Origin: a virus
Virus record (IMG/VR): IMGVR_UViG_3300042156_000117
Coordinates: 1 to 30,479 of that record
Direction: 5' to 3' (one strand)
DNA length: 30,479 nt
The notes below the pieces were generated by a model that worked only from the letters and a program-made list of their open reading frames with translations, had not been told where the DNA came from and did not search any database. Of the stretch, positions 1 through 7,637 are shown piece after piece (positions within the stretch are counted from its first letter, which is position 1; each line of letters opens with the position of its first letter). The position numbers and the translations under genes were made by a program.

Positions 1-1
1 C

Positions 2-334
2 CAGTGCGGCGTAATGCCCGGCGAAGAGGATAAGGTGCTGCACAGCATCCTCCGCCAAGTCATCTTTGATCGCAAATTCCTGGCCTGCGTTGATTCCGGT
101 GCTGGGCTCAAGAATGCCGAATTTGCGGCCTTTGTCGCGCTGGACAACTGGGAGACGCGCGAAGATGACAACGCGCCAGGCAAATTCGTCGGATGGCGCT
201 GCGCAAACCTTCTGATGAAATTCGGCTTCCCGGCTGGAAACCTTATGGGAGGATTCGTTAGCGCACTAAACGAATACCGTGATCTGCGCCTGAAGATCGA
301 AGGCGTGATGCTGGCCAGCAAATTGGAGTCCTGA
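2..334 (+). CDS. Hypothetical protein, 3' part (left edge)
   Basis: The reading frame is open at the left window edge, so this may be only the C-terminal part of a longer gene. The first ATG is at base 14 and gives 106 residues, but no clear Shine-Dalgarno sequence precedes it within the few bases visible. The product is a soluble, mixed charged and aromatic protein with no transmembrane segment. It ends one base before the ATG of the next gene, so the two are probably translated together as the start of the early plus-strand operon. I do not recognise a family. Confidence 0.6.
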   Translation, partial: QCGVMPGEEDKVLHSILRQVIFDRKFLACVDSGAGLKNAEFAAFVALDNWETREDDNAPGKFVGWRCANLLMKFGFPAGNLMGGFVSALNEYRDLRLKIEGVMLASKLES

Positions 335-335
335 C

Positions 336-1637
336 ATGACCATAAAGCCTGATCAAAAGCCGTCCTACAGCCTCGTGCCGACCAAGGCGACGACCGACAT
401 GGTGCACGCCGGCATCGGCCACGCGCACGGCATCAGCTACGCGTCGGCCTGCGGCATCATCGAACGGGCCATAGCAGCAGCGCCGGAGGTCTTCCCTACC
501 AAGCGGGCCGATCTGGACGAAATCGTGCGCCTTGCCCAAAAGCGTGGCGCCTCGGTGCTATTCCTCGTGGAACCGGACGCGCCGGGAATCGACGGCGTGC
601 TGGCTGCCGAGCACACCAGAAGCTTGCTGGCGGAAGTCTATGAGTTGCGCCGGGAGAATGACCAGCTGCGCGCTGGCGTAGAAGGCACAGTGCCGGCCCA
701 CAAGTTCAACGGCCTGGTTCAGCACTGTAAGATGCTGGAGGATCGAGTGGCCAGTCTAAGTCGCGAGCTCAACCAAGTTCGCTACTACGAAGCCGGCAAC
801 ACCTGGTTCTGGGAGCGCGAAGGTGAGAACAACCTGGACTCGTTGGCCTGCCCAATCGTCATCCAAGCGGAGGACTTGCGGGAGTTGCTGGCGACGTCCG
901 TGGCTCCTGAGTTGGAGCGGGCCATCAGCGAGATGGCCAAAGAGCCGGAGTTGAGTCGCGCGCCCGTTGAAGTGGCCTCGAAAATTCTGGAATTCACGTA
1001 CTGCAACTATCGCGGGGAATGGTCACGGCGCAAGGTCGTGCCGCGCCTGATGACGTTCAAGTCCACTGAGTTCCACCCGGAGCCGCAATGGTTGCTGCAG
1101 GCGTTTGATGTGGATCGGGATGACGTCCGCCACTTCGCCATGAAGGGCATGTACTTTGACGAAGATTGTGAACCGGCAGAGCAGCGACGTCTTGTCCGCG
1201 AATTGGATGTCGTCCTCAACGGTGAGTTCGGTGCTGCCAAGCAGGCGAGTCTCTGCGATATCGTCGCGCAAGTCGTAAAACTTCTAGGAATGAGTGGCCT
1301 TCCGCACCTGCTGGCTGATTTCCCACCTGCCAATGCCTCGGACATCCAATCGGCCTTTGCCATTCAGGTGGAGAAGTCCATTTGTCAGTGGATCGGACGT
1401 CCATGGTCCGCAGAAGGGATTTCCATCGAGTCTCTGATCAAAGAGCTGGTCGATGCCATATGGACTCCGCGCCTGCCGTCCAATGTCCATATCGTCAAAG
1501 AGCATGGCGGGCACCCAGGTGTCAACTTGATCATCAATGGCCTACAAGACTTCCATCCATTCCACTCTGCAAATCCCCAGCAAGCCCGGCGCGCCAAGTT
1601 CCTCGCGGCGCTGGCAGGAATCGACATCAATGGCTAA
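336..1637 (+). CDS. Hypothetical early-operon protein with central coiled coil
   Basis: A 433-residue protein that I do not recognise. Residues about 90-150 are rich in heptad-like Leu/Glu/Arg patterns (AEVYELRREN, LEDRVASLSREL) and probably form a coiled coil. The remainder looks globular, with no signal peptide or membrane segment. The ATG follows the stop of the upstream gene by one base, and the 3' end overlaps the next gene by 8 bp, which is typical of a compact phage operon. Its place two genes before the primase suggests an early role, but no function can be assigned. Confidence 0.8.
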   Translation: MTIKPDQKPSYSLVPTKATTDMVHAGIGHAHGISYASACGIIERAIAAAPEVFPTKRADLDEIVRLAQKRGASVLFLVEPDAPGIDGVLAAEHTRSLLAEVYELRRENDQLRAGVEGTVPAHKFNGLVQHCKMLEDRVASLSRELNQVRYYEAGNTWFWEREGENNLDSLACPIVIQAEDLRELLATSVAPELERAISEMAKEPELSRAPVEVASKILEFTYCNYRGEWSRRKVVPRLMTFKSTEFHPEPQWLLQAFDVDRDDVRHFAMKGMYFDEDCEPAEQRRLVRELDVVLNGEFGAAKQASLCDIVAQVVKLLGMSGLPHLLADFPPANASDIQSAFAIQVEKSICQWIGRPWSAEGISIESLIKELVDAIWTPRLPSNVHIVKEHGGHPGVNLIINGLQDFHPFHSANPQQARRAKFLAALAGIDING

Positions 1638-1794
1638 GTCCAAATCCATCAGCGAGATGAGCGCCATCGAGCTTCTGTCGCACATCATTCAGAACCCGGA
1701 GTATCTGACCGATACCTATTACATCAAGGACCGGTGGGCCATCGAGGAACGCTATCAGAAGTTGCGCGACGAGGATTTGGACGATGGAAAGTAA
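1630..1794 (+). CDS. Small hypothetical protein (54 aa)
   Basis: A 54-residue acidic, helical-looking protein (MAKSKSISEMSAIELLSHII at the start, a D/E-rich end). The ATG at 1630 is preferred over upstream in-frame starts because it gives the usual short overlap with the preceding stop. Its own 3' end overlaps the start of the primase gene by 11 bp. The overlap on both sides implies coupled translation with the primase. The family is unknown. Confidence 0.65.
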   Translation: MAKSKSISEMSAIELLSHIIQNPEYLTDTYYIKDRWAIEERYQKLRDEDLDDGK

Positions 1795-2863
1795 CAAGCC
1801 CCAGCGCCTCGCGACTGCCGAAGAGTTCCTGCGCCAGCTCCAGCACACCATCCCTGAGGCCGAACGTGTCATGGTCGGCTATGCGGAGGAGGCCACCGTG
1901 CAAACCGACGCGAGCGGGAAGAAGGTCAATGCTGGTTGGTGGCCGGTGCCGTGGAAGGACGGCAAATATGTGAACTCGCGCGCCAACTGCTATGCCTGCA
2001 TTTCGTCCTCGGTGAAGACCCCGAACCCGCGAACCGGTGAGATGCGCTATTGGCGAGGCGAGACCAGCTTTGGCCACGGACTGGCCCTGATGGTGGACGA
2101 TATCGGCGACGGCAAAGGCTCCAAGGGCGGACTCGGCCTGGACTTCTTTGAGCTCAGGCTGCCACCTACAGCCACCGTGGAGACGTCGCCAGGCAACTAT
2201 CAGCTATGGTATTTCTTCGATGAGCCGGTGGACTCGCTGCTCCACTTCAAGGCACTGCTGAATTGCTTCGTGGCGAACGTGCTGAAGAAGGGCGGCGACA
2301 ACACCATCAAGGACATTTCGCGCTTCGGGCGGATGCCCATCGGCTACAACAACAAGCGCGAAGGACCAGACGGCAAGCTGAAGTATGCGATGGAGGACGG
2401 CAAGCCGTTCCAGGTGCGCCTGGTCCACGCAGACTACTCGCGGCGCTACTCGCCCGAAGAGGTTGCCCGCCAGTTCGGCTTCTCCATCGTCCTGCCGCAG
2501 AAGCCGGCGCTGACCATCAACGAGGATGATTGGAAATTCGATCAAGTCTGGTTGAAGTATGCCGAGCGCATTTGCTCCAAGTTGCAGATGGGCGAAGGTT
2601 CGGGCGGCGAGGTTTCCATGAACATGTCCGGCAAATATCGCATCCGCTGTCCCTGGGGCGATGAGCACACCAACGGCGACCCGTTCGGCGCCTACTTCCG
2701 TGGGCCGATCCCTGGTGCAGAGCATGAGTATGTGTTCGGTTGCGGTCACGATACCTGCCGCAAACTCCACAAGCGTACCTGGGCCGTCTTCATCGACGAA
2801 ATCGTTATACCTTACATGGCCGATGCGTTAGAATCGATCAACCGAAAAGCAGCAGGAATCTGA
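1784..2863 (+). CDS. RepB-type DNA primase (AEP-like) with C-terminal zinc domain
   Basis: A 359-residue putative replication primase. The core resembles the RepB_primase/archaeo-eukaryotic primase-like family: residues about 97-112 carry GHGLALMVDDIGDGKG with the paired acidic residues expected for metal binding, about 137-147 the NYQLWYFFDEP strand, and about 179-194 RFGRMPIGYNNKREGP, the basic nucleotide-binding stretch. The C-terminus has CPWGDEHT near residue 288 and CGHDTCRKLHKRT near 320, the Cys/His spacing of the small zinc-binding module often found after this core. The gene lies about 2.3 kb upstream of a VirE-type helicase in the same direction, the usual primase-helicase pairing of phages and integrative elements. 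It probably lays down primers at the phage origin. Motif reading only; catalytic activity is inferred. Confidence 0.8.
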   Translation: MESNKPQRLATAEEFLRQLQHTIPEAERVMVGYAEEATVQTDASGKKVNAGWWPVPWKDGKYVNSRANCYACISSSVKTPNPRTGEMRYWRGETSFGHGLALMVDDIGDGKGSKGGLGLDFFELRLPPTATVETSPGNYQLWYFFDEPVDSLLHFKALLNCFVANVLKKGGDNTIKDISRFGRMPIGYNNKREGPDGKLKYAMEDGKPFQVRLVHADYSRRYSPEEVARQFGFSIVLPQKPALTINEDDWKFDQVWLKYAERICSKLQMGEGSGGEVSMNMSGKYRIRCPWGDEHTNGDPFGAYFRGPIPGAEHEYVFGCGHDTCRKLHKRTWAVFIDEIVIPYMADALESINRKAAGI

Positions 2864-2865
2864 AC

Positions 2866-3072
2866 ATGAGCAAGACCGCAAGAATGTCCGTCAAAGTCGA
2901 AGTGGAGGTGGTCGTCGGCACATGGGATGCCAGTGCAACCTTCTCCAACCTCCGCGAGCAGATCAAACGCGAGGCCCTGGGCAAGTTGAAGCGCGCCATA
3001 GCCGGTGACAACGAGGTCGCCATCACCAAAGTCACTGGCTATGGCGCTGCCATTTTGGATTCCGCAGAATGA
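2866..3072 (+). CDS. Small hypothetical protein (68 aa)
   Basis: A 68-residue protein beginning MSKTARMSVKVEVEVVVGTW. Alternating hydrophobic and charged residues suggest an N-terminal beta strand followed by a basic helix (LREQIKREALGKLKRAI) and a C-terminal strand. The ATG lies 2 bp after the primase stop and was chosen over upstream in-frame codons that would overlap the primase. The stop overlaps the ATG of the next gene (ATGA). Its strand-helix-strand layout loosely recalls the small paralogues on the minus strand at 9450-11578, but I cannot claim homology. Confidence 0.7.
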   Translation: MSKTARMSVKVEVEVVVGTWDASATFSNLREQIKREALGKLKRAIAGDNEVAITKVTGYGAAILDSAE

Positions 3073-3245
3073 TCGACGTCTACCTGGAAATCATCGTTCA
3101 CCTCGTTATGTTCCTTCTCGGTGTGATGCTCGCCTGGCCGGAGCCGGGCAAGGGCGTCCATCGCTGGCACTTGGTGGCCGGCGCCACCGTCTGCTTTGGA
3201 GCCGTCCTGTTCGGTTGCTGGCGCCTGTTTGAGTATGCGACATGA
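3069..3245 (+). CDS. Small two-helix membrane protein (58 aa)
   Basis: A 58-residue protein overlapping both neighbours by 4 bp (ATGA at each junction). It has two hydrophobic stretches, residues about 5-22 (YLEIIVHLVMFLLGVMLAW) and about 36-52 (LVAGATVCFGAVLFGCW), joined by a short basic loop, and so is probably an inner-membrane hairpin protein. The topology would suit a small holin, but the early-operon position far from any lysis gene argues against that. Function unknown. Confidence 0.65.
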   Translation: MIDVYLEIIVHLVMFLLGVMLAWPEPGKGVHRWHLVAGATVCFGAVLFGCWRLFEYAT

Positions 3246-3430
3246 GCACGTTCAACGCGCAAGAATTTGTGAAGTGGATAAAGGATGACCAAGTCCCTTT
3301 TCGCCCGGAGGATGAGTGGGAGGATAAATTCAGCGAGATTGACCACGTCGCCTCCGCGCGACGTCGCGAGGCTGCTGAAGCAAAGCGCCAGCGCCGGATC
3401 GAACGCAACCGAAAGAGGGAAGGAAAGTGA
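3242..3430 (+). CDS. Small basic hypothetical protein (62 aa)
   Basis: A 62-residue protein whose N-terminal half is acidic and aromatic and whose C-terminus is a strongly basic helix (ARRREAAEAKRQRRIERNRK), which could contact nucleic acid. It starts within the previous gene (ATGA overlap) and ends within the GTGA that starts the next, so it is embedded in a chain of coupled small genes. No family recognised. Confidence 0.65.
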   Translation: MSTFNAQEFVKWIKDDQVPFRPEDEWEDKFSEIDHVASARRREAAEAKRQRRIERNRKREGK

Positions 3431-3882
3431 GCCGAGAGTTGCAGTTGATCCTCAAGGCAGGTGACCAGATCATCGCTACCGAGGATGCTTATTTTGACTA
3501 CAACGAGGAAGTCAAGGCCAAGCGCCTCCTTTCGCAGCGCAAAGGCGACATCATCATGGTCAACAACCCGATGGTGACGCGCAACGCCAATGGCGTCATC
3601 ACCAGCATCGGAGACAAGGTGAACGGCAACGGCATCTATGATGGAGGCAGAAGGCCCAAAGGCGAGCGCCCGAACAAGGGCCTTGGCTGCGGCTTGAAGG
3701 TCGGCACCTTTCGTATGGCGGAGTCGACCGACCCAGGTTACATGGCAACGCGCGAAGAGTGGCACGCCCATCTGCTGGCTGAGATCGACGGAATGCGCGC
3801 CAAGATCAAGGCCGAGCGCTTGAACTCCTTTGTGTCCGCCGCGCTGGCACTGGCGTCCTTTGGCCTTTGGCTTATGTTCTGA
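3427..3882 (+). CDS. Hypothetical protein with C-terminal membrane anchor
   Basis: A 151-residue protein starting at GTG in a GTGA overlap with the upstream stop; AGGGAAGGA just upstream serves as ribosome binding site. Most of the protein is soluble and basic. The last 18 residues or so (FVSAALALASFGLWLMF) form one hydrophobic helix, so this looks like a tail-anchored inner-membrane protein. Function unknown. Confidence 0.7.
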   Translation: MSRELQLILKAGDQIIATEDAYFDYNEEVKAKRLLSQRKGDIIMVNNPMVTRNANGVITSIGDKVNGNGIYDGGRRPKGERPNKGLGCGLKVGTFRMAESTDPGYMATREEWHAHLLAEIDGMRAKIKAERLNSFVSAALALASFGLWLMF

Positions 3883-3896
3883 AACGAGAGGAAATT

Positions 3897-4460
3897 ATGC
3901 CATATTCTGTCGAAGTAACATTCAAGCCGTTGTGCCCCAACTGCGGCAGCGAGCTGGGCTGCCCGGCCACCAAGTCACGCGACCCGATTCACCCGATTCA
4001 CCGCGACAACCCGATGGAAAGGAAGGACCGCGAGGTGTTCGTTGAGGCTTGTCCGAAGTGCTACAACTATGTTGGCCATCTGAAGGACGTCCAGCCGGCG
4101 ACCGACCTTCAACCATATTCCAACGAGACAGCGACCATAACCGATCCGTTTGAGCTGGGCGTTGCGTCCGGAAAGGCCGGACTGGAAGAGCACGACAACC
4201 CGTATTTCGGCGGCAAGGACGAAGGCACGACGGAACAGAAGCTGCGCTGGGAGGAAGGACGTCAGCAGGGCGAGCTGGAGCACCCTGGCCGTCTCCTTTC
4301 CCTTTGCGCGGAGGCGCTTGGCATCCTGTCTGGGCACGACCACCATGTCAATCTGATCCATCGCTACGGTGGCAACCCATGGCCAAAGATTGGCAGAATT
4401 CGCAAGGCTGCAGCATCCCACCCGCTAACCAATTCACCCACCAAGAAGAGCAGCAACTAA
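3897..4460 (+). CDS. Zinc-ribbon protein with an Rmf-like segment
   Basis: A 187-residue protein. The ATG at 3897 follows GAGAGGAA at good spacing and is preferred to an upstream in-frame codon that would overlap the previous gene. Near the N-terminus CPNCGS and, about 45 residues later, CPKC form a probable four-cysteine zinc ribbon. Residues about 85-125 (LGVASGKAGLE, then DNPY, then RWEEGRQQGE) reproduce the G-AG / NPY / W-EG pattern of ribosome modulation factor (Rmf/CrpP-like) proteins. This could be a ribosome- or nucleic-acid-associated protein made early. The Rmf resemblance is an inference from a short pattern. Confidence 0.7.
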   Translation: MPYSVEVTFKPLCPNCGSELGCPATKSRDPIHPIHRDNPMERKDREVFVEACPKCYNYVGHLKDVQPATDLQPYSNETATITDPFELGVASGKAGLEEHDNPYFGGKDEGTTEQKLRWEEGRQQGELEHPGRLLSLCAEALGILSGHDHHVNLIHRYGGNPWPKIGRIRKAAASHPLTNSPTKKSSN

Positions 4461-4996
4461 TGGGCATTCGCAACAACATCAACCACATCGCCGTCGATAC
4501 GCCAAACGCCAAAGGCTGGGCGCCGATCTTCTATAAGGGCCACCCGGTCGCTCGCATCCGCCTTGGCACCAAGGATATTGTCGCGATGGACCAGGACGCC
4601 AAGGCTCCCTGGATTCTGGAGTGCTTCCCGTATCCGGTCTGTGCTATCTGCGCCAACCACGAACTCGTCAAGCAGGAACTCGGTGCCCCGATGGCCTGCC
4701 GTAACTGCCTGAAGGTCCGTCTGGCGCGCACCACCTACCACAACCTTGGCAGCGCCGTCCTCCACGTCGTGCGCTACGTCAGCGCGCAAGAGGGCGCCTA
4801 TGCCACGCAGTACGAACTGAAAACGCTGCTGAAATTCCTCCTCGGCAAGATGGACGAAGGCGAAGCGCGCATGCAGTTCCGTCTCGATTGGTTCACTATC
4901 CGGCGCGCGACTGAAGCCGGCCTGGCGATCACTACCAATGGACGTATCGAAGCGCCAGCCGAGCAGGTAGAATCGGCGGTCCAGGCTCAAGAATAG
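4460..4996 (+). CDS. Hypothetical protein with CxxC zinc knuckle
   Basis: A 178-residue protein. The ATG shares a base with the stop of the preceding gene (TAATG) and has AAGAAGAG upstream; an earlier in-frame ATG at 4379 would overlap the neighbour by about 80 bp and is less likely. Residues about 54-80 contain CAIC and CRNC, a likely four-cysteine zinc site, and the C-terminal half is helical and acidic/basic. It is the last gene before the helicase promoter. Function unknown. Confidence 0.7.
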   Translation: MGIRNNINHIAVDTPNAKGWAPIFYKGHPVARIRLGTKDIVAMDQDAKAPWILECFPYPVCAICANHELVKQELGAPMACRNCLKVRLARTTYHNLGSAVLHVVRYVSAQEGAYATQYELKTLLKFLLGKMDEGEARMQFRLDWFTIRRATEAGLAITTNGRIEAPAEQVESAVQAQE

Positions 4997-5028
4997 TTCG
5001 CCAAAGAACACTGAGCACGGAACTTTAA

Positions 5029-5057
5029 TTGCCCTGGACGGTCGCGGGCGGGATAAT
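5029..5057 (+). promoter_or_regulatory. Sigma70-type promoter for the helicase gene
   Basis: TTGCCC at 5029-5034 and GATAAT at 5052-5057 are separated by exactly 17 bp. The predicted transcript starts about 60 bases before the helicase ATG, which has an AAGGAG site. The -35 sequence matches those of two other plus-strand promoters in this window, ahead of the portal and DUF2213 genes. Confidence 0.6.
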
Positions 5058-5125
5058 AGCGACCCTTTCCCCTAGAAAACATGTGCTGCCAAATGTAGCG
5101 CATATCACCGCTGTAAGGAGTTCGA

Positions 5126-6823
5126 ATGAACACAGAGGAACCGGGCGCCAGCAATGGCACTCACGATGATTCCGATATGTTCGACCTCTCGCTGATGACC
5201 GACGCTGGATTCAGTGAAGAGATGGAAGCCGCAGAAGAGGAAGCTGTACAGGTCGCGCTCAAGCTCAGCCATCGCGGCCACCGATCAGCGGTTGATGATG
5301 CTGAAATATACGCTGAGGCGAACCTCGCCAAACGCGCCAGACGCCTCGCCCAGTTCGTGATCTTCAAGCACTTCAAGAAGGCTTCAAAGGTCAAGGATGA
5401 AGACGTTGGCCCGCAACCCGATCCATCCTCATCGCTAAACATGTACCTGGCCTTTGACGCCCTCTTTGATAAGGGCAGCGGCCGTGTGCCATTCCCGCAC
5501 GTCGATACCTTCCGAGGCCGGCACGTCGATCATCGCGGCGAGCCAATCGAGAAGTTGATGGACACCCGCGAGATCGAAGAGGCCATGGACGAAATTGGCC
5601 TGGTGAACCCGCGCCGGAAGATCGTCCAAGAGTGCTATGAGCAATGGGCGCTCACGCACTTCCACGACCCGATTCAACACTACATCAGGACCAAGACGCC
5701 CGACTGGGACGGCGTATCGCGCCTGGATGACTCGCTGATCAAATTGTTCCGCCCGAAGGACACGCCGCTGACCAGGCTGGTCAGTCGCTACTTCTGGTTG
5801 TCACTCTATCAACGCATCATGTTTCCTGGGACGCTGGCGCAACTCTCCATCGCGCTGATCGGCGCCCAGGATGCGGGCAAGTCGTATTTCTCTCTGCTCC
5901 TTTGCCGCACCTTGATGGGCCAGCCGGACGTCCTCCCGACGCTGCTGGACCTCGGGGCGAAGGACTACAAGGAATTTCTGCGCAACATCACCGGCCAGTC
6001 CATCATCGCCAACGTCGGTGAGATGACCGGTATGAAGCACGGCGACCTGAACCGCATCAAGGAATTTGTTGCCAAGCCCGCAGACCAGTTTGACTACAAG
6101 TTTTTGTCCTCCAAGACCAAGCAGCGGCAATGGATCACCATCATGGATGGCAACGGCTACGATGGCCTGCAGCGCGACGACACCGGCAACAGGCGATTCT
6201 ATCCGCTGTTCGTGTACCAGACTGAGGACGTCGAAGGCAAGCCGGCCTGGGAGAAGGGCGTCCGCATTGACTACTCTGAGTTTGAGCAGGACATCTGGCA
6301 GATCATGGCCGAGTGCCGCGACTGGGTTGCCGCGAACGGCTTCGACGGCTGGCTGGCACTCACCAAAGAGGTTAACCAGGGCGTGTCCGCCTTCTCCGAG
6401 TCAGAAATGAATAGTGCTCGTGGCGTGATCCGTGACGAGACGGTGGAGGGCGCCATCAAGCAAGTGCTGGTGAATTGCGATGTGTTCGACGTCGCGCCTC
6501 GCGGCACCAGCAAAGGCAAGTTCTTCATTGAGACCATGAACATGCTGGTCATCTTTGATAAGCTCGCCAAGATCAAGACATTCCCGCGCGCCTTGACGCC
6601 TCACATGAAGGCCATGGGGTTCGAAGCGGCGCAGATCGGTTCGCGCGGCTGGGCGATGGACAAGGCCAAATTGATGGATTTGTATGGCATCGCGGAGCAT
6701 GATTTGAGCGTCAGGGATATGCATCGCCACATCGCGGCGCACCACATCGATGAAGAGTTGGATGTGGCCGATTTGGATATGATGGTGACTCGTTGGAAAA
6801 CGACCGAAAGCGAGCGCTTCTGA
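5126..6823 (+). CDS. VirE/D5-family replicative helicase (superfamily 3-like ATPase)
   Basis: A 565-residue protein of the virulence-associated E / phage replication ATPase type. Walker A is GAQDAGKS near residues 246-253. NVGEMTG near 295-301 supplies the acidic Walker B position. DGNGYDGLQRDDTGNRRFYPL near 340-360 matches the family's arginine-bearing sensor stretch (D-x-TGNRRF). The N-terminal 100 residues are acidic and variable, and the C-terminal 150 are probably a DNA- or partner-binding region. Paired with the RepB-type primase at 1784, it is the likely unwinding enzyme at the phage origin. AAGGAG lies 6 bp before the ATG. The gene has its own promoter and a strong terminator behind it. 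Confidence 0.88.
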   Translation: MNTEEPGASNGTHDDSDMFDLSLMTDAGFSEEMEAAEEEAVQVALKLSHRGHRSAVDDAEIYAEANLAKRARRLAQFVIFKHFKKASKVKDEDVGPQPDPSSSLNMYLAFDALFDKGSGRVPFPHVDTFRGRHVDHRGEPIEKLMDTREIEEAMDEIGLVNPRRKIVQECYEQWALTHFHDPIQHYIRTKTPDWDGVSRLDDSLIKLFRPKDTPLTRLVSRYFWLSLYQRIMFPGTLAQLSIALIGAQDAGKSYFSLLLCRTLMGQPDVLPTLLDLGAKDYKEFLRNITGQSIIANVGEMTGMKHGDLNRIKEFVAKPADQFDYKFLSSKTKQRQWITIMDGNGYDGLQRDDTGNRRFYPLFVYQTEDVEGKPAWEKGVRIDYSEFEQDIWQIMAECRDWVAANGFDGWLALTKEVNQGVSAFSESEMNSARGVIRDETVEGAIKQVLVNCDVFDVAPRGTSKGKFFIETMNMLVIFDKLAKIKTFPRALTPHMKAMGFEAAQIGSRGWAMDKAKLMDLYGIAEHDLSVRDMHRHIAAHHIDEELDVADLDMMVTRWKTTESERF

Positions 6824-6852
6824 GTTTCTAGGGAATGGCTAGTGTGGCCAGG

Positions 6853-6878
6853 GGCGTCCTTCGGGGCGCCTTATTTTT
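6853..6878 (+). terminator. Rho-independent terminator with UUCG loop
   Basis: GGCGTCC (6853-6859) pairs with GGGCGCC (6864-6870), one pair being G-U, around a TTCG tetraloop, followed by TTATTTTT. It lies 30 bp after the helicase stop and closes the early plus-strand operon. Confidence 0.85.
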
Positions 6879-7029
6879 GTCCGCTGATTTTTGGGTGTAG
6901 GAGCTATCCGATAAGTTGTTGTGTGGTTGGTTACTTGTTTGTGGTTGTTGGTTCGTGGTGTGTGTGCGCTTGCCGCGTTTGGTCTGACTGTAAAGTGTGG
7001 ATTTAGTGTCGACAACCAGTGTAAAGAGT

Positions 7030-7049
7030 TATCGGATAGCTATCCGATA
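7030..7049. repeat. Perfect 20-bp palindrome
   Basis: TATCGGATAGCTATCCGATA is its own reverse complement. It consists of two head-to-head copies of the TATC-S-GATA dyad joined by GC, and is the tightest site arrangement in locus A. A third copy follows at 7054. Confidence 0.9.
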
Positions 7050-7290
7050 TTTCTATCCGATAACTTTCGATGGGAAGGGTAGTTGCCGCGAGGGTGCGCC
7101 GGGTGTGGGTTGTAGAATCGAGCCGCGAAGTTTGCGGATAATCGGATAGCTTTTCGATTTTCGAACTTATTAAGAAATATATACGAACGACGCTAAACGT
7201 TAGCACGCAAACTAACACGTTTTCTCCTAACGGAATATATATGTATGTATATCCGATTATCCGATATATTTAGCGATATGAAATCCGAAA

Positions 7291-7405
7291 CCCAGGCAGG
7301 GCGCGGCCTGCAGCCAACTCCAAACTTATCGGATGGCGCGGCCAGGCCTCAAATTCACATCGCATTAGCCGATAAGTTCCACGCAGCCCAGGCAGGGCGC
7401 GGCCT
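7291..7405 (+). repeat. 19-bp direct repeat pair in locus A
   Basis: CCCAGGCAGGGCGCGGCCT occurs at 7291-7309 and again at 7387-7405, 96 bp apart. A partial, rearranged copy (GGCGCGGCCAGGCCT) lies between them near 7335. The pair is not present in locus B. Confidence 0.85.
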
Positions 7406-7515
7406 CCGCAATCGATCCACACAACCACAGCAATCAGCGGCCATGTACCACAAACCACGCATCAGCAACATTTGGGAGAGCAACACTGGCCAGATATACA
7501 CCGCCAACATGCCCA

Positions 7516-7545
7516 TAGACCACGCACACCGCGCGGCGGTATACT
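7516..7545 (+). promoter_or_regulatory. Candidate promoter for the small-terminase gene
   Basis: TAGACC at 7516-7521, an 18-bp spacer ending in GCGCGGCGG, and TATACT at 7540-7545. The spacer end and -10 box (GCGCGGCGGTATA) are identical to the promoter in locus B at 29014-29026. The -35 is weak but resembles the TAGAAC used before the large terminase. Confidence 0.5.
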
Positions 7546-7637
7546 TCATTCAACCAACTTGCAAGTTGCAACTTCCGCAACTAGTCAAGTCAACTAACAT
7601 ACATATCCACAATTGCAACTAAGTGTGAGCCACGAAG

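Larger units (their letters stand above)
6902..7546. other. AT-rich non-coding locus A with TTATC-S-GATAA dyads
   Basis: This 0.6-kb stretch between the helicase terminator and the small-terminase gene has no convincing coding frame. It holds about eight exact or near matches to the 9-bp dyad TATC-S-GATA (S is C or G): 6905-6914, 7029-7038, 7041-7049, 7054-7063, 7140-7148, 7250-7257, 7258-7266 and 7326-7334. It also holds a perfect 20-bp palindrome at 7030-7049, the string GAAATATATA at 7174, TTTCTCCTAACG at 7221 and TTAGCGAT at 7270. The same elements recur in the same order at 28612-29030. The AT-rich centre with clustered dyads would suit an origin or a cluster of regulator-binding sites; the function is not established. 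Confidence 0.75.

Noticed and set aside
3069-3245. Holin function for the 58-residue two-helix protein
   Set aside because: Topology would fit, but it lies in the early replication operon and no endolysin or spanin is nearby, so the name is not supported.
7003-7218. 71-residue minus-strand frame with AGGAGAAA before a GTG
   Set aside because: The ribosome-site-like string is part of the conserved core TTTCTCCTAACG, but locus B has no open frame after it, so coding is not the conserved property.
6902-7380. CRISPR-like array of TATCSGATA repeats
   Set aside because: Repeats are only 9-12 bp, irregularly spaced, in both orientations and without spacers of constant length.
7245-7622. 125-residue plus-strand frame across locus A
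   Set aside because: It runs through the dyads and direct repeats, has no ribosome binding site, an odd composition, and no counterpart in locus B.
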